A stretch of DNA of 64,000 nt, from NCBI RefSeq assembly GCF_949628265.1, contig NC_088786.1, forward strand, positions 4,712,001 to 4,776,000. The letters run 5' to 3'. Below, in pieces: positions 11,658 through 26,189 of this stretch; the first letter of the stretch is position 1, and each line of letters opens with the position of its first letter. A model generated the notes under the pieces. It saw nothing but the letters and a program-made list of their open reading frames with translations, had not been told where the DNA came from and ran no database searches. Source of the DNA: Cloeon dipterum (Eukaryota; Arthropoda; Insecta; Ephemeroptera; Baetidae). A program made the translations under genes and the position numbers.

Positions 11658-14600
11658 TTACGAAATATAATAGAAAACGTTGAGGTCATTGTCATCCCTC
11701 CTGAGATACTTATGCTCAATCAGCCATTCAACTTGCTCCTTTATCATCTTCTTTGTGGGCAAGAACATGTTCTTCAATATGTCTATCAGTTCTGTTTGCA
11801 GCTGAGCATTCGTGATCTTCTTTCTCATCTTCAAAATCTTAATTATGGCCTCCTGGCGAGCAGAAGTAAACAAGTTAAACACAGATCGATCGAGGCAGAC
11901 TTTGCGATAGCTACCTGAACACGTAATATCCTGAGCTGGACAATGCCTTCGTTGTCTTCCTCCCGACTGCGTTCAGTCGACAGCTGCAGCCGTCCTATCA
12001 AGTTGATTTTGCCCCGCTTCTGCGATTTATTGCTCTTAACAAGGCAGAACTCTTGATTGATCCAGAAATTGGTGCCTAGATCAAAGTCTTTGGCTGAAGT
12101 GACTACTGGCTCATACTGCAGAACTTGTTTCTTCAGCTTAGGGAATGCGACGAGAGACTGAAATTAGATAAGAACAACGTTGTAACGTTAGCCAAAGTTG
12201 CAGTGCAGTGAAACATACCCAAAGTGTTCGTTTCAATTCAGGGTCAGGCAGTTCTGTGGCTAGTCTCAAGTTCTCATAGGTTATGCGGTCGTGAGGTCTT
12301 TGGTTCCATGCAAAGAGAACAGCCATTTGGAACGTAGTAACATCCAGATCGAAACAGCCAGCGTCGTTCGCAAATGTTATCTAATAATGAATAATTATAC
12401 CAAAATAATTGCAGGGATGTCATGCCACAAGCTCACCGTTCCATTCGACATGTGGTGATACCACTGCAGCTTTCTCCCACTGTGCTTTTTCTTGTAGAAT
12501 TCTTCAACTTCAGGAATGTAGTCTTCCAGTTCGAGAGGCAACGACACCGCCACCCTTTCACTGCCTCTGGCCCACGCACCAGCGTTCAAAATCTTAATGC
12601 TAATCGAGTCTGAGGGAAAGAAAAAGTAAACATTTCCAGTGTTCGCAATTTTGACCAGCCGGTTTTTGCCGGGGCGGTTAAAACCGGATGAAACCGAGCA
12701 ATTTTTGCCAGGCTAAAATTGGCATTTTTTAAATTGGTTTAATTTTTAGGCATAAAACGAGCTCAATTAATAATTACGGGAATAGAAAAATTTTAATGCG
12801 AACAAAATCACGATATTTTCATGAAATATTTTTGAATAAAAAGATTCAAAATCATGATTTTTCAGGTGAAACCATTTTCTTCTTACTTTGCATACTTCTG
12901 CTCAAGGAAACCTAATTTCAGCCAATTTTAGCCAATTCAGCCGGCTAAAAACCGGTTATAACCGGCTTGGTCGAAATTGTTTTAAAAATGCCGGCTTTTT
13001 CCGAACACTGAACATTTCCATACTGCTGAACAGAGGTCAGAATTACCTGCAAAGCTACCTCTTGTTGTACGGTATTCGTCTTTAAAATGTGCGTTCAAGT
13101 CCTCGCTAACCTTTATGTCTTGGAACATTCTTGCCAATTTGTTCACAAAATCGGCTGGCATGCCAACTTCTCGCAGCCTGATTGAAAACAAAAATTATTA
13201 GATGAAAAGAGTAAGAGTAAATGATAACTTGCCATTCGACCATGCTCTCCTCTTTGTCTGAGTCTGCAGAGGTGTCCAAAATTAGTCTGCGAGTTAAGTG
13301 GGCCTTGTGGTACCGCATAAACACGTCTTTATTTTGAATGTACTTCAGCACCAGCAGCTGAAAACTCAATTGATTAGGTCGAAACCACGATTTGACCATT
13401 CAACATACCACATCTCTCAATTTCGCCTCGATTTCATCTGAAGTCAGTCGCTTGCTCAATGGAGTCCGTCTCAACAGCATGTCGCAGTAGTTGGCCAGTA
13501 GCTCTGGGCACTTTGACTCTGGTTGTGTTTTGATGACACCACTCTGCAAAAGGCAAAATTATTAATTTGTATGGTGGCAAAACGATTGTCAACAGATAAA
13601 AAAATCTTTTTTGGGTTTTAGTTGTCAATTTCAAGCTCTCAATTTTAGATTTTTATAACCTCTGCTCAGCGCATTCCATGGGCTATGAGCTCATTGGGTC
13701 CTAATAAACCGCTGAGCGATTAACATTCGACCTGAGTGGCCGCAGAGCCCAAATGTGGCCATCTTTTCACCTCCCCGAACCGAGGTATTTGATTAATACG
13801 GCCCTTATGCCGCTGGAAAGGTGCGAGAACTAGCAATAATTGGTGCCTACTCCCAGCCCATCGGGCTATTTGAGCATTTCAAGTCACTAAATTAACTGCC
13901 CTTGCCAATTCTGACATTGGGCACCCAGTATTAAATCCCAGAAATACTCAAATATCTCTCATCGCTCTGACACTTCTAAGAATGCTTTAACAATGCGAGC
14001 CAATGGGCTTCTATGTATAATTTTATGATGAATTAACAGGTGTTTCTAAAGATTATCATACGTAAACATTAGCTGGACGGAATTTGATATGGGAAACACC
14101 ATTTGAAGGCAAGGAGGAGGATTTTAAATTTAAAATATACACAAAACAAGCTGTTACTAAAGTTATGAAGCGTAGAAACTGTTTAAATTGATTCAAAATC
14201 AACGACTACCAGCAAGTGGCAAATATTCAACAGTAAATAATGCAATTCATACCTGCTTGGTAGGCAACTCTAGCCGGAACACTTGTGTATCGTTTACAAC
14301 GTGCTTGAACGCCTTGTCTCGGACTGTCAGGAATCGGGGATCGTCTCCAAATGCATCAGTGACCAACGTGCTGAACCGTGTGAACAGGTCCAAGAGGTGC
14401 TCCACGTACTTTTCCGAGTCTTGAGTCACTTGTTCAGCTGAAGCGAACATGTCGGCCAGGCCAGAGGACACAATGTGATGATCCAAATCGTGAAGCATGG
14501 GTGAAACTTCGTCGGGTACACGATCCATTAATTTGAACATCAACTTGAGTTCGTCAATGGCTGACTGAACGGCGATTGCTGGAAAGGTAGTTAAATTAGG

Positions 14601-17315
14601 TAAGATCCGGTATTTACCAGAATTTAATTTTTAAACTAGGTGGTAATTACCGTTATTTACAAGTTTTAACTTTTTTTGCTTCGATTTTTTTCAACTACTT
14701 ATTTATTGGACTATGCTAAAAATATCACTTTCCTGGTAAATACCATTTTTTATTAAATGCAGTGCAGTGTTAAAAACCGGGTTTTTTACATTCCTACCAG
14801 TTTCTTGGAGGCAAACTTCAATTTTCAAGAATTTTCTAATTATTAGCCATGACTTTTGACATTGAAAATTTTTTGTAGAAATTGAGGCAGCAAATAGCTA
14901 TTTAAAAGAAAAAATATGCACAGTAGAGGAAATTTTGACCGCTTCCGAACGCAAATTTTAGATTTTCATGGAAAAATAGAATAAATTCATTTCTCGCACA
15001 ACAAATTGGTAAGAATAGAGTGGTAAAATCCATTAAAAACCAGTGGTGAAAACACCGGATGGTAATCAAATAATACAACTCTGTAAAGTACCTGCTAAAA
15101 TTTTGGTGGTTTTAACCGTTAAATAGCATGCTGATAAATTTAATACCACTTTGTATATACTTGCGAATACTGACATTAGGCTAGAAGAGCTCATTGAAAT
15201 TCACTTACAGTCTGATTCATTGGCCTTGACCAGCATTTTTGGGCACTCAGCCAAAATCGTAGTCTTGTAGGTGGTGACCATTGTCTTGACACAGCATTCA
15301 ACTAACTGTTGTTGCAATAGGCAAATGATTAATTGGAAATATATCAAGGAGAAAGAAGATAGATACCAATCGGACAGATTCTTCAGACTCCAGGTACTTA
15401 TTAGCTCGGACTTCCTCCTCTCTCAGCTTCTGCTCGGCATACCTCATGTAATTTTGCACGCCGTTGCTGCTGAGGTATTGCGCACACATCACCTTGTAAA
15501 ATGTCTCGGTTGATTCAAGGTACGCTTTTTCAAAGTTTTCTCTGTAGATCTGCAGTTTGTCTTCAAAGTTGGAGCACAGGTTCACTGTGAATAAAGATTT
15601 TATAATAATCAAAGTTTTTATTAATAATGTTGAAATTCACCATAAGATTCTCGGACGCCGATGACAAGCTGCGAGTCGAAAGCCTCTCCATTGCGCTCAG
15701 ACTGAACCAACTTCATGGCCGAATCCTGCAGTCTCTGTTTTATATTGTTGAATATGCTCAAGTTCCACGAATCCAGCATGAGCTACAGCAAAATAATAGT
15801 TACTTTCGATTACGCGGATTGAAGTTTGACGATTACTTTTCTAATGATGTGTTCGTCATGGGGGGGCTTTTTTCCGTTTGTCGGCTGCTTCAACAGGGCG
15901 GCTTCCAGGTGTTTAAATGGGGCCGGCAGATAGTTGCTCTGTGTGAGAAAACGCCTCCATTCAACAATGTAAGCTTTCAACAGTGCCTCATCCTCTTTGT
16001 GGGTCAAAACACGCTGGAAAGCAAGCAAATACCAAGCTCCTAATTCAAAAAAATAAATATATATTGACGGCTCATACCAGTTGTGCCTTCTTGATGAATT
16101 CAATAATATCTTCTTGAAGTGCATCCTTGATTTTGATCGTGCCCTTATCATCCCATTGACACACAGCGTAAACATTGTAGAAGAGGTCGTGGTATTCCGG
16201 TTGCGAGACACTCTCTTGGTTCAGTAATTTTAGAATTGTCGGACGCATTTCCGGCCATTTCTCTTCGTAAGTTGGTTGATCATTCTGGGAAAACATATTT
16301 ATTAAAACGATGTTGTGTTTGCAGAGGCAAAGTTGATGAGATAAGATTAACAAATAAACTCATATAATTGAAACAGGCATGTGACAACGTCATTAAATTT
16401 GTCATTTAAATTTATTTTAGTCGAACATTATGTAATTATGCAGTTTCTGCTTGTCATATTTAACCAAGTGTTCATATTATTGTTAACTAAGCTTGTTCCA
16501 ATGTGAAATGAACAATTAATAATTAAACTCCAAAGTATCTCCTTGTTTAGGTTATTTCCGTTAAAAATCGATCTGTTTTATTCATCCTGAACAATTTATA
16601 ACTTTAAGTAAAACGTCTCACAATCAGTCAGCATAATATAATATAATTATTAAATTGATTCCAGAAATCTTCGAGCACCTCGCGTATTTGTATAGGAGAA
16701 CTAAAAGCATAATATATTTTGCAATACGTGGGTATGATACTTAATCTGTCAACCCGGTTAGTAAAATTCACTTTACGTTAAAAAGATCACTTGAAATATA
16801 TGTATTATTCTAAAATTAATATTGCATGGATTAAAAAGGAAGCTTTAAAATATATTGTTTAAGATTTGACCCAAAAATATTTACGTGCGCCTTTAGCTCT
16901 ACAACCGAATTGTTTGGTTGGGGTTGTTTAGCACGTGTTGCATCATCTTTATTTTTCCTACCCTCTGTTACCAGAGTCGAACACATAATTTAAAAAAAAT
17001 CTGACCGAAACAAAAATATTAATTTGTGAAATATATAACTTCATAACAAAGACATCTGTCCGTATTTCAAATTATTAGAGAGATAAAGCGTTTGAAAATT
17101 TAAGAGAAATATCTGATTCAGGGTGGAAACCATTTTACACCTCCCGCTGGCACAGAAATCCGTTGAAAATTGAGTGGAACCTGAGAAATGTTATTGTTGA
17201 TTTATTTGGCCGAGTGAATGATTTATGCCAGAGACGTGCCTCTATAACAATAAAATTGAGAGTTAAGATTATTCTAGAATACTACCTTCCGCATTAAGGT
17301 GGGCGCTTGAGCCAT
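11658..17315 (-). CDS. Cul5: Cullin-5, scaffold of CRL5 ubiquitin ligases
   Basis: About 14 exons on the minus strand cover the whole protein (about 780 residues, the usual length). Exon 1 (17286-17315) encodes MAQAPTLMRK and joins NDQPTYEEKW in exon 2 (16078-16284), matching the animal Cul5 N-terminus. Later landmarks are AVCQWDDKG and AYIVEWRRF in the first cullin repeats, QDSAMKLV, NLCSNFEDKLQIYRENFEKAYLEST, NYCDMLLRRTPLS, FMRYHKAHLTRRLILD in the cullin homology domain that docks the RING protein (Rbx2 in CRL5 of other animals), VGMPADFVNKLARMFQDIK, and WYHHMSNG. The winged-helix C-terminus has the neddylation region ILKMRKKITNAQLQ and ends IEHKYLRRDDNDLNVFYYIS. CRL5 uses elongin B/C and SOCS-box proteins to select substrates. 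Introns contain a hAT-type element (12637-13010) and repeat R1 (13658-14003). No broken exon was seen. Confidence 0.95.
12637..13010. mobile_element. Non-autonomous hAT-type element (374 bp) in a Cullin-5 intron
   Basis: Starts CAGTGTTCG and ends CGAACACTG: 9-bp perfect terminal inverted repeats, with further imperfect pairing (GACCAGCCGG versus CCGGCTTGGTC). It is flanked by the exact 8-bp direct repeat AACATTTC (12629-12636 and 13011-13018). TIR start CAGNG plus 8-bp target duplication is the hAT signature. The interior is made of CCGGTTTT-like motifs and has no transposase. Confidence 0.9.
13658..14003 (+). repeat. Interspersed repeat family R1, copy 2
   Basis: About 346 bp in a Cullin-5 intron, aligned over its length with 4137-4477. 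It retains a nested palindromic head: CTCTGC...GCAGAG outside and GCTCAGCG...CGCTGAGC inside, all within the first ~95 bp. Confidence 0.8.
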
Positions 17316-18852
17316 GGTCATCATTACATGGAATAAAACGCGGACACAACAGAGAAAACTACACGGGGCTATCAAGGCATGGGCGCCATTGACACAGTGG
17401 TCATCAGAAGGCTTTCACCAGAACTCCACCTACGCCCGTTTTTATGGATACAAAACTAGTGAAGCAGGAAGACGAGGTAGCACATGGTTTTGCTGTACTA
17501 AATAGATGGCGTGATAGCGCACTGTGATTCGACCAGAGCAACTGGACAAAAGGGCTACTGCTAGTGCTGCTCAAGCTTCTAAAAAGATCCGTATGAAAAT
17601 TGCCATGGGATCACGCGAAACTCTAAACCCTCTATTTGCAGTCATATAGAAAGGCTGACCTGGAGCGACATCAAGAGGAAATGCGTTGCACTTTTAAAAT
17701 TTTAAAGATATACGGCGGTAAAATATTTAATCCCTTTATAAGTCCGCAAGACAAGACAAGTGAAGAAGTGAATAAATTTGTGAAAATTGAGTGGATAAAG
17801 TAATTTATATCACTACCTTGTGAGTAAAAAATTAGCTCTCGTTACCCAAATTTTCTACAAAATTTACACCACTTTTTCTTGGCATATTTTGATTCCTCTC
17901 GTCGAGATGATATAAGGAACCTTTTAGGGACACTCTTTTTTGTGATGTAAATTAATATATCAAATAAGGAGACAGTCCTCACCATTTAAAAAGCAAACTT
18001 TTCTAAAAATTCCACTTTTCTAAAAAAAAAAAATAAGTCTTTAGGTCAATTTTGGCTTCAGCTGAATCTAAGGGATAAGTTCATGCATCATGGATTTTCC
18101 AGGATTTTGCAGTGTCAATCCTCTTTAATGAAAACGTAATGTATTGAGTTGTTGAAGCAGGACTCCCTGCTGTTTTTATTTTTCATATATCTGATACAAT
18201 TCTGCAATAGCTGGTCAGAGATAAAATATTTCATATTTTACGCTTCAACAAATATTCAACATTTTGCCAGTACGCCTCCCTAAGTTGAAATCTACTCAAA
18301 AGATGATGCAAAGCTTTGTAGGATTGCTAGTGTGCAAATTATGAGCAATTATTGATAAATTTGTTTCCCCTTGTTTATCATAAACACCAACACTCATTAT
18401 CACAAATTACAACTAAGTCTTGAAACTTTTCCCTATTGATTGCATCACCTTTGGGTAAAATCATTGCTTGTACACTCTACATTTGTGCAATGCACAGGTT
18501 CATTGTACAAAAATATTTTCCTGTCTACAATCAATACATTTACACACAGCTACCGAGCTGTTGCTGACAAAATTTTTTTTATTTCTTGGTCTCATCATAA
18601 CACAAAATTTAGTCCGGCATTCGGAGATCAAAATTAAAAAATTTCAGCGTCGCGTATCACAAAAAACCAATTTATATACGCCACTATTCACCTGAATGTG
18701 GTTGGTAATAAGATGTGCAAAGAAATATACAAACACCAATGCGAATCATGACTCGAAATGTAGGACACATTAGAGTGCAGAAGGATAAACATCTCGCTTC
18801 TGCAAGGTGGTACACACACAAGACAACTATGTTTGCATGCAATGCTCACAAG
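17316..18852. other. Cullin-5 upstream region and intergenic gap
   Basis: About 1.5 kb upstream of the Cullin-5 start (minus strand) and downstream of Scm. No gene supported. The Cullin-5 promoter should lie just above 17315; no clear TATA box was seen. Confidence 0.45.
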
Positions 18853-19000
18853 CAGTGCCGGACTGGGGTCTAAAATTTTACCAGGCGCTAAAATCGGCAA
18901 CATCGCAGCTGGGCGCGGGGCAAAAGGCGCCTCACTGTTATCCTAAAGGGGAACGCTCTGGGGATCAGCCCAGTTAGATTAATTAGCCAGTCCGATACCG
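18853..19000. mobile_element. Short non-autonomous hAT-type element (148 bp)
   Basis: Begins CAGTGCCGGACTGGG and ends CCAGTCCGATACCG, inverted repeats matching at about 11 of 14 positions. Exact 8-bp duplication CTCACAAG on both sides (18845-18852, 19001-19008). No coding capacity. It sits 42 bp beyond the Scm stop codon, so it is probably transcribed as part of the Scm 3' UTR. Confidence 0.85.
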
Positions 19001-19041
19001 CTCACAAGGTTTTATTAAACTGAGTTTCCCCGCCTACCTGA

Positions 19042-22171
<3,130 letters not shown>

Positions 22172-23005
22172 GATGCCAGGCGAAACCTGCAAATTTGTGT
22201 TTGTGGGTGTTATTGGTGTTGAAATGCAGATGAAATTATCCAAGGAAAAATTTCCCCGTTGGTGATATCAGCAAGAGTGATAACGTCACTTGGGACTTTA
22301 GAGCGATAATACGACGCCTTAGACCCGTCAAAGTTAAAAGACCATCCCCCTCTGGACAATCCCACTTCGTCACCTATCGACAACTCGAAGGCTTTAAGTC
22401 GTATTGTTTTTTCAAATGACACGTACCAGTCGCTGCGCAAATTTCTATCTTTTGTTAGATCCTCTAAAATATAGCGTACTACGAAGTTGCAGAAGTCATG
22501 CACAGCGCTTTAACCAATTTCTTCAAACGATTCTAGCTATAAACAAGAGCAAGTAGCGTCAACAGCGGCGGCGGCCATGTTAAACGGAAATTTGTGTTTA
22601 CCCTAGCTGCCAACATTGCATAATATTTTATAGGTGACATTAATTTTTCCATTTAAACTTCTATTATTCTAAATTCATTTCAATAAATTAAAATAATTAA
22701 CATGTTTTCATAGCTAATATTATACAAAATGTAAATATAAGCTTTAAATTAAATATATTCTGTACTTGTGAAATTTTTGTTAGCTTGCAATATTTGCAAG
22801 TAAAGATCACTGCGCATGCGCTTCCATCCAGAGCGGCTTTTCGCCTCGGTTACACCTCCTTCCTAATAATAATATCATCATCTGCTATCCTTTAGGTTTT
22901 GTTTTCTATTTTGTGTTCCAGCCGAGCGCTAAAACTGAATTGATAATCTAATTGCAAACAAGTGAAAGGGGTTTCTGGCGAAACCCTTCATACTTTTCTC
23001 TAGAA
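22172..23005. promoter_or_regulatory. Shared divergent promoter region of Scm and HMGXB4
   Basis: The start codons of the two chromatin genes face away from each other 834 bp apart, and no other gene lies between. The region includes a probable Scm 5' UTR intron (acceptor TTTGCAG at about 22193), and the sequence GCGCATGCGC near 22812, the consensus of NRF1-like (Drosophila ewg) sites. Promoter sharing is inferred from geometry. Confidence 0.55.
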
Positions 23006-26000
23006 ATGGAGAAGTATCTCAAGAGGAAGAAAATTTTTCTGAAGAGTGAACAGTCTCAAAACAGTGAACCTTTGCTACAGACTTCTGAAGAGGGAGACGC
23101 TTTGCCGCTTTCTTCAAACTCCTCGTCCATCGTGACTGCTCCAGTGGTAGCTGCCAAGAAACCAAAGCAAGAAGGTATACCAATTGTTCCCATGATTATT
23201 ATTTATACGTGCCATGCGGTAACCACTCGAGACACTAAACTAATCGTAAAATATTATTTGATTCAGCTAAGAAGAAACCTGCACCAGTGAGGAAGAGCTC
23301 ACGTAGATCTCGATCATCAATGGAAAACATTGCAGGCGAAGAAGAACTCATGAGTATGTTAAGTGTTTTTAAATACAATCGATAGATTTAAAAGCGTCTG
23401 TATACTTATGTATTTCATTGCATGCCGAATGACTTTTCAGTGGACACAGCAGAAGTCGGCTTAACTGAAGAATTAATAGCAGAAATGAAAGAGGAAACAG
23501 TGGAGGCTATAGAGGAGACCGTGATCGAGGAGAAATTTGAAATCCCTGACTGTAATAATACTTATAATAATTGTTAGCCTGACTTTAGTTGTTCTTGTAG
23601 TAGGTGCTGATTTGTTAGTACCATCATTTTTGGAGGAAGAACGAACGAAGAAGAAGCAAGTTAGCAAGCCCAAGTCAAGTCCAGGTGAGATCCAAGTTAT
23701 GGGGAAGTGTTCGTTGTCTAATTTTAACCTCTCTCCTAGGTGTCAGTTTCCAGCAACCCGTAGAGGAAGAGGACCTTGTGTCTCCTAGTAAGATAATTGA
23801 ACAAACCATCAATTGAATGATAAATAATCGTCTGTAACAGAGCTTGAAGTCACCGGAGTGTCTCGCTCAGGCCGCGTGCGCAAGAAGTCCTCAAAATTGA
23901 CAGACTTCAAATCTCCAGATGAGATTGATCCTCGGTACAAGCGGAAGATGGAAAAGGGTGCTTTTGAAACTGCAATCCTAGAAAGCCCAGTGATTACTCC
24001 ACCTTCGCGACCTAAAAAGAGCGCCAAGAAACCTACTCCCCCCGCTCCACCTCCTCCTCCTCCTCCTCCTCCACAGCCATTGCAACCAGAGGAGTTGTTT
24101 TTCAAGGATGAAGTAATTGAAGAGGAGGAAGTGGTTTACCCTCATGACACTCACATGGAGTCAGACTCGGATCCTGATATGCATCACACTGAGGAAGTCG
24201 CTGAGGATGATGAGCACTTGAGTGACGACTCGGTTGAAGCAGGTGACTAATTCCATAGGCGACAGTTTCAATTAATAGCAACCTCTGCCCAAAGACCATC
24301 ATGTAGTTCATGGAGAACTTGATGACGATGATATTGATGATGACGACGACGACGAAGAGCCTCATCTTGTCTTAGACGAATCTCCGAGGCCGAAGCAAAC
24401 AAACCAAGTATTTCCTTTTTCTTCACTTATAGCTGTGATATTTAGAGGATAGACTATTTTTTCTGAGCTCGCAATCGTTGCGGGACCATTCAATGAGCAC
24501 GAATCATGCAATTAAAAGCCATTTGTACCATACTTAGAATCGCTTGAAACTGTCTAAAGCATCTAAAAACAGTCTAAATCGACTCAAAATTGCATCAAAT
24601 ATTAGTCACAACATAGTCGGCTATTTCCCCCCCCCCCCCAAAAAAAAAAACCTTTCTTATTTTCACAGCCCGACATAAATATAGCCTTTGATAACTTGCT
24701 CTACTAAATTAAACTTTTAAATTTTAATTTTGTTAGTATGATTCTAAAATAAAAGGCCTCTCTTCCACTCAAAGACTTATGAGCTGTCATTTCAATTTGT
24801 TATAGGCCATGTCGCTATACATGATGGAAAAGTCAAGGAAGAAGCTGGTTGTAAAAGATGGAAAGATTGTAGGGCGTCAAAAGGCACAGAGAAAAGACAA
24901 AGGGGTGAGTGCCAATAACCAATTTATGCCTGCTCTTAATGACTTGAATGTGTCTGCCAGAAAACAAGATACACCGCATACATGCTGTGGGCTAAGCAGG
25001 CTCGTAAGGATGCTCTTAAATTTGATCCTGACATGGGTAAGTTATAATTTGCTGAATATTTACTCCTATATCTAATCAATGGAATCTGCAGATTTCTCAA
25101 CAACCAGTAAAAAACTTGGTGAAATGTGGGGTCTGGTGCCTACCAGCGAAAAATTATCTTGGAGGCGAAGGGCAAAGCGTTTGTCCGCTAAACAGAAGTT
25201 GGAAGAAAATCGTGCTTTTGCTCAGGGTCAGCAAAGGAAACTGAAAAACACTGCCCCTCCCCCTCAACCAAAACCTTCTCCAGCAAAGTAATTTTGGTTT
25301 TGCAAAAGTTTCGGGCAAATTTTGAACTCTATTTTTTTAGACCGAAGCAGGACAGGCGAGCCCAAGGTCAACTTAACACACTTGCTGCTGCTGCGGCCGT
25401 CGCGCAGCAACAGCAGCTCTCTCAACAGCAGCAGCTTCAAAATGCATTGGCGGTTGCCGCATCTGAAGTCTCGTGAGTAGGAAGTTACCTAGTTTGTGCT
25501 GATTTATTTCACCAAAAATCTAGATGCAGCTATTTTTAAGTTTTCAACTTAATGCTAGCTTGTGCTTCCCTGCTAAAAGTAACTTGAGTGAAAATTAAGT
25601 TTGGAGAGTTGATTTTTCCTTTCTTACAACGCACCTTGCCTTGTTGTGAAAATTAATTTTAACCTTAATATCAAAGAAACACACCAGGATTTTTTCTTTA
25701 TCAGGAAGAGCCCAGTGAAATCAAGCCCTGTTGATACTCACTCAGCGACGATTTTCAAACCAGTCTCTACCGCCCCAGTGGACGTAGCTGCCCATTTGAA
25801 GCTGCTTGGCGAATCGCTGTCGAACATTGGCGAGCGACTCAAAGAGCATGAGGTATTATCTGCATTGGATGATTTGTTATTATTATTCAAAATAATTTCT
25901 AGGGTCAAATTGCTGTGTCTGGAAGTGTGTCAGTGCTTCTCGACTCGCTGATTTGCGCAATGGGTCCATTGCTCTGCCTCACTCAACAGGTCCCAGAGTT

Positions 26001-26070
26001 CAATGTGTGTTCCCAAGAGCAACTTTCGCAAACGCTGGACTACATTGCTTACATTATGCCTGGACTCTGA
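23006..26070 (+). CDS. HMGXB4: HMG-box protein HMGXB4 (HMG2L1) homologue
   Basis: Multi-exon gene on the plus strand. It starts [15 protein letters not shown] at 23006 and ends [11 protein letters not shown] at 26068-26070. Middle exons encode acidic and Lys/Ser-rich stretches, a run of about 11 prolines (24040-24085) and a long Asp/Glu region (24110-24400). A single HMG box is split by an intron: [20 protein letters not shown] (24967-25035), then [20 protein letters not shown] (25093 on). A Gln-rich segment follows (25400-25440). The C-terminal domain [20 protein letters not shown] ... VSVLLDS ... [10 protein letters not shown] is the family-specific block of vertebrate HMGXB4, which makes the assignment firm. 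HMGXB4 is nuclear; the vertebrate protein is reported as a transcriptional regulator linked to Wnt signalling and chromatin. Exact boundaries of the central exons were not all fixed. Confidence 0.9.
24627..24650. repeat. Homopolymer junction C13-A11
   Basis: Thirteen C followed directly by eleven A in an HMGXB4 intron. Length may be unreliable in sequencing. Confidence 0.85.
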
Positions 26071-26119
26071 GTGATTAATGAAACTTAACATAGAATAATG
26101 GGTGTACGATTTAAGTGTA

Positions 26120-26125
26120 AATAAA
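26120..26125 (+). terminator. Polyadenylation signal of HMGXB4
   Basis: AATAAA 50 bp after the stop codon, inside the 119-bp gap to the end of the convergent NOC2 gene. Confidence 0.55.
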
Positions 26126-26189
26126 TTTTAAATTATGTGATTTTGAAAATACATCTGTGTATATTTGCAATAATTGATAATTTACATCA

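Noticed and set aside
14760-15085. Possible fourth hAT-type element in a Cullin-5 intron (CAGTGTTAAAAACCGG start)
   Set aside because: The start and the CCGG-rich interior resemble the element at 12637, but I found neither matching inverted end nor an 8-bp target duplication.
22210-22503. 97-codon minus-strand open frame upstream of Scm
   Set aside because: It looks protein-like but has no ATG, is preceded by stops in frame and matches no family I know. Best explained as Scm 5' UTR or intron sequence.
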